Source: Erwinia tracheiphila (GTDB lineage: Bacteria > Pseudomonadota > Gammaproteobacteria > Enterobacterales > Enterobacteriaceae). Taken from it: a stretch of 64,000 nt of DNA. The notes below the pieces were generated by a model. The model had not been told where the DNA came from. It did no database searches and was given only the letters and a program-made list of their open reading frames with translations. The translations under genes and the position numbers were made by a program. The stretch is taken from positions 1,736,001-1,800,000 of the forward strand of contig NZ_CP089932.1 in the NCBI RefSeq assembly GCF_021365465.1. Direction: 5' to 3'. Every line of letters begins with the position of its first letter. The first letter of the stretch is position 1. This document shows positions 59,978 through 64,000 of this stretch, piece after piece.

Positions 59978-61777
59978 ATGAAGCACATAAGAAACTTTTC
60001 CATCATTGCTCATATCGACCATGGCAAATCGACTCTTTCTGATCGTTTGATCCAGATTTGTGGTGGACTGACCGAACGTGAAATGGCTGCGCAGGTTCTG
60101 GATTCAATGGATTTAGAACGTGAACGCGGGATTACTATCAAGGCACAGAGTGTAACGCTCGATTATCATGCGCCAGACGGTGAAACTTACCAGCTCAATT
60201 TTATTGATACTCCAGGGCATGTGGATTTCTCCTACGAGGTTTCCCGTTCGCTGGCAGCGTGTGAAGGTGCCTTGCTGGTGGTCGACGCGGGGCAGGGGGT
60301 TGAAGCACAAACACTGGCAAACTGCTATACCGCGATGGAAATGGATCTGGAAGTTGTGCCGGTGCTTAACAAAATTGATCTTCCGGCAGCCGATCCCGAC
60401 CGTGTATCTCAGGAGATCGAAGACATTGTCGGTATTGATGCTACTGACGCCGTGCGCTGTTCGGCGAAGACTGGCACAGGCGTACCCGATGTGCTTGAAA
60501 GACTGGTTCGCGAAATTCCTGCACCGGCAGGCGATCCCGAAGGACCACTGCAGGCGCTGATTATCGATTCATGGTTTGATAACTATCTTGGTGTGGTATC
60601 TCTGGTGCGCATCAAGAATGGTAGCCTGCGTAAAGGTGACAAGGTCAAAGTGATGAGCACTGGGCAAACCTATAACGCTGACCGTCTGGGTATCTTTACG
60701 CCCAAGCGCGTTGACCGTGATATGCTTAACTGCGGTGAAGTGGGCTGGTTAGTGTGCGCCATTAAAGATATTTTGGGCGCACCAGTAGGGGATACGCTGA
60801 CTCTGGCTCGTCATCCTGCGGAAAAAGCCTTGCCGGGCTTTAAAAAAGTAAAACCTCAGGTTTATGCCGGGTTATTCCCCATCAGTTCTGATGATTATGA
60901 AGCTTTTCGTGATGCGTTAGGCAAACTCAGCCTTAACGATGCGTCGCTGTTTTATGAGCCTGAGAGCTCTACTGCATTAGGGTTTGGTTTCCGCTGTGGC
61001 TTTCTTGGCCTGCTGCACATGGAGATTATTCAGGAAAGGCTTGAGCGCGAATACGATCTCGATCTCATCACCACTGCGCCAACCGTGGTTTACGAAGTAC
61101 TGACCACTTCGCGTGAAACACTTTACGTCGACAGTCCTGCAAAATTGCCCCCCCTGAATAACATTGAAGAATTACGCGAGCCTGTCGCGGAGTGTCATAT
61201 GTTATTACCTCAGGAGTATTTGGGGAATGTGATTACGCTCTGTATCGAAAAACGGGGTGTGCAAACCAATATGGTTTATCACGGCAATCAGGTTGCCCTG
61301 ACTTATGAAATACCTATGGCAGAAGTGGTTCTCGACTTTTTTGACAGGTTGAAATCCACTTCACGCGGATATGCCTCTCTTGATTACAATTTTAAGCGTT
61401 TCCAGACTTCTGATATGGTGCGCGTGGATGTGTTGATCAACGGTGAGCGCGTGGACGCTCTGGCATTAATTACCCACCGTGATAATTCACAGTATCGTGG
61501 CAGAGATCTCGTGGAGAAGATGAAGGACTTAATTCCGCGTCAGCAATTTGATATTGCGATACAGGCGGCGATTGGTAATCACATTATTGCTCGCTCTACC
61601 GTCAAACAGCTGCGTAAAAACGTTTTGGCTAAATGTTATGGCGGCGATGTCAGCCGTAAGAAAAAGCTGTTGCAGAAACAGAAAGACGGTAAGAAGCGCA
61701 TGAAACAAGTGGGTAACGTTGAGCTGCCGCAGGAGGCGTTCCTTGCTATTCTTCATGTTGGTAAAGACAGTAAATAG
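59978..61777 (+). CDS. lepA: Elongation factor 4 (LepA)
   Basis: A ribosome-associated GTPase of 599 residues, as in E. coli. G motifs are [17 protein letters not shown] and [10 protein letters not shown]; later EF-G-like domains III and V ([20 protein letters not shown]) and the LepA-specific C-terminal domain ([20 protein letters not shown]) are complete. It starts at ATG 59978. lepB follows after 26 bases. Confidence 0.98.
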   Translation: MKHIRNFSIIAHIDHGKSTLSDRLIQICGGLTEREMAAQVLDSMDLERERGITIKAQSVTLDYHAPDGETYQLNFIDTPGHVDFSYEVSRSLAACEGALLVVDAGQGVEAQTLANCYTAMEMDLEVVPVLNKIDLPAADPDRVSQEIEDIVGIDATDAVRCSAKTGTGVPDVLERLVREIPAPAGDPEGPLQALIIDSWFDNYLGVVSLVRIKNGSLRKGDKVKVMSTGQTYNADRLGIFTPKRVDRDMLNCGEVGWLVCAIKDILGAPVGDTLTLARHPAEKALPGFKKVKPQVYAGLFPISSDDYEAFRDALGKLSLNDASLFYEPESSTALGFGFRCGFLGLLHMEIIQERLEREYDLDLITTAPTVVYEVLTTSRETLYVDSPAKLPPLNNIEELREPVAECHMLLPQEYLGNVITLCIEKRGVQTNMVYHGNQVALTYEIPMAEVVLDFFDRLKSTSRGYASLDYNFKRFQTSDMVRVDVLINGERVDALALITHRDNSQYRGRDLVEKMKDLIPRQQFDIAIQAAIGNHIIARSTVKQLRKNVLAKCYGGDVSRKKKLLQKQKDGKKRMKQVGNVELPQEAFLAILHVGKDSK

Positions 61778-61803
61778 AGCCTGAGGGCTGCGAGGGAACT
61801 GGA

Positions 61804-62766
61804 ATGGCTAATATGTTCGCCCTGATTCTGGCGATAGCAACATTAATAACGGGCATTATATGGTGTCTGGATAAAATCAAGTGGGCACCAGCCCGCCGCG
61901 CTAAGGCTGGCAATGTTGCCGGAAGTGCTGATAGTGACGAAGATAATGTCAACGTAAAGCAGCCTGGATGGGTTGAAACTACCGCTTCTGTTTTCCCGGT
62001 GCTGCTGGTGGTTTTTGTTGTTCGATCGTTTATTTACGAGCCTTTCCAGATTCCATCCGGCTCAATGATGCCGACATTACTGATCGGGGACTTTATTCTT
62101 GTTGAAAAATTCGCCTATGGCATAAAAGATCCCATCACCCAAACCACGTTGGTTCAGACCGGTCATCCTAAACGTGGTGATATTGCTGTGTTTAAATATC
62201 CAAAAGATCCCAGCGTCGATTATATTAAACGCGTTGTTGGTCTGCCCGGAGACCGCGTAACGTACAATCCGCAGAGTAAAACGGTGACCATTAATCCAGG
62301 CTGTGGGGCGGCAGCGAACTGCAACAATGCTTTGCCTGTCACTTACTCTGACGTACAACCCAGTGACTTTATCCAGACATTCAGCGGATTTGATGGCAAT
62401 GAAGTTGGAAACGGCTTCTACAATGTGCCACAGGGAGAATCCATACAGGGCGGGCTGCGTCTTGCCATCCGTGATGAGACCCTGGATAACATGACTCATC
62501 GAATTTTGCTGGTAACGCATGTACAAAACCAGGCCAGCGCTTACTATCAGCAGCCGGGGCAACCTGTATCAAGCTGGGTGGTTCCTGCTGGCATGTATTT
62601 TATGATGGGTGATAATCGCGACAACAGTGCAGACAGCCGCTACTGGGGTTTTGTTCCTGAAAAAAATCTGGTTGGCCGTGCAACAGCCATCTGGATGAGT
62701 TTTGAGAAGCAGGAAGGACAATGGCCAACGGGTATTCGCCTGAACCGTATTGGCAGTATCCACTGA
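61804..62766 (+). CDS. lepB: Signal peptidase I
   Basis: Inner-membrane Ser/Lys protease that removes signal peptides. The 320 residues have two N-terminal membrane helices (about 1-22 and 60-78), the nucleophile S87 in IPSGSMMPTL, the general base K142 in DYIKRVVGLPGD and the C-terminal box GDNRDNSADSRYWGFV. Cotranscribed with lepA. Confidence 0.98.
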   Translation: MANMFALILAIATLITGIIWCLDKIKWAPARRAKAGNVAGSADSDEDNVNVKQPGWVETTASVFPVLLVVFVVRSFIYEPFQIPSGSMMPTLLIGDFILVEKFAYGIKDPITQTTLVQTGHPKRGDIAVFKYPKDPSVDYIKRVVGLPGDRVTYNPQSKTVTINPGCGAAANCNNALPVTYSDVQPSDFIQTFSGFDGNEVGNGFYNVPQGESIQGGLRLAIRDETLDNMTHRILLVTHVQNQASAYYQQPGQPVSSWVVPAGMYFMMGDNRDNSADSRYWGFVPEKNLVGRATAIWMSFEKQEGQWPTGIRLNRIGSIH

Positions 62767-62791
62767 TAGCCTTACGAGGCTGCGGTAAATA

Positions 62792-62812
62792 ATAGTGGCC
62801 CTTGTGGGGCCA
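62792..62812. promoter_or_regulatory. Hairpin in the lepB-rnc spacer
   Basis: AGTGGCCC and GGGCCACT form a stem after lepB. In E. coli the rnc leader folds into a stem cut by RNase III itself, giving autoregulation; this hairpin could serve in that or as a terminator. No T-run follows. Confidence 0.4.
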
Positions 62813-62892
62813 CTGCACATTAAACAGTTTTGTGTTGGTCACTCCAGCACTGTTCCGTATGCAGAACAATTTACGCATTCAGACACTGGTAA

Positions 62893-64000
<1,108 letters not shown>

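Overview
The window is chromosomal DNA of an Enterobacterales bacterium. Gene content and protein sequences fit the Erwinia/Pantoea branch. The many insertion sequences and broken genes suggest a host-restricted lineage such as Erwinia tracheiphila. That organism guess is inference; only the order-level placement is well supported.

Left part (1-25100): two housekeeping islands, plaP (putrescine importer) and sbcB (exonuclease I), stand in an accessory zone. Between them lies a nest of insertion sequences: an IS256-family element carries an IS21-family and an IS481-family element inside its transposase gene, and IS200-type elements flank it. From 9.9 to 25.1 kb there is a graveyard: a phage integrase stub, a phage-type cytosine methyltransferase stub, two ISL3 copies, an IS4 inside an acyltransferase gene, IS110, IS21 and IS256 remnants, a second IS481 copy and an intact IS256. 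Embedded in it are a degraded glycine-rich putative effector gene (12.1-13.3 kb) and a cell-wall hydrolase cassette (17.1-19.6 kb). The cassette holds a broken GHL10 (DigH-like) glycosyl hydrolase, an intact AmpDh3-like amidase without signal peptide, and a small unknown protein.

Right part (25100-64000): mostly conserved enterobacterial backbone. It runs DJ-1 family gene, mltB, pncC, recA-recX, alaS, csrA, tRNA-Ser and two tRNA-Arg, yqaB-yqaA-gshA, luxS, yfjD, ypjD, ffh, rpsP-rimM-trmD-rplS, aroF-tyrA, srmB, yfiC, nadB (pseudogene), rseD-rpoE-rseA-rseB-rseC, lepA-lepB, rnc-era. The accessory insertions are a 1070-residue M66 zinc protease gene between rplS and aroF, and an IS6 remnant plus an intact IS110 between rseC and lepA.

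Logic: the backbone covers recombination and SOS response (recA with a LexA box), translation, protein export (ffh, lepB), envelope stress (rpoE operon with a sigma-E promoter) and aromatic amino acid synthesis. The lesions tell the evolutionary story. nadB has three frameshifts and a stop codon, which predicts loss of de novo NAD synthesis. A surface-sugar acyltransferase has a nonsense codon and an IS4. The junction between the plaP/sbcB segment and the mltB-recA segment, which are far apart in E. coli, falls inside the IS-rich zone.
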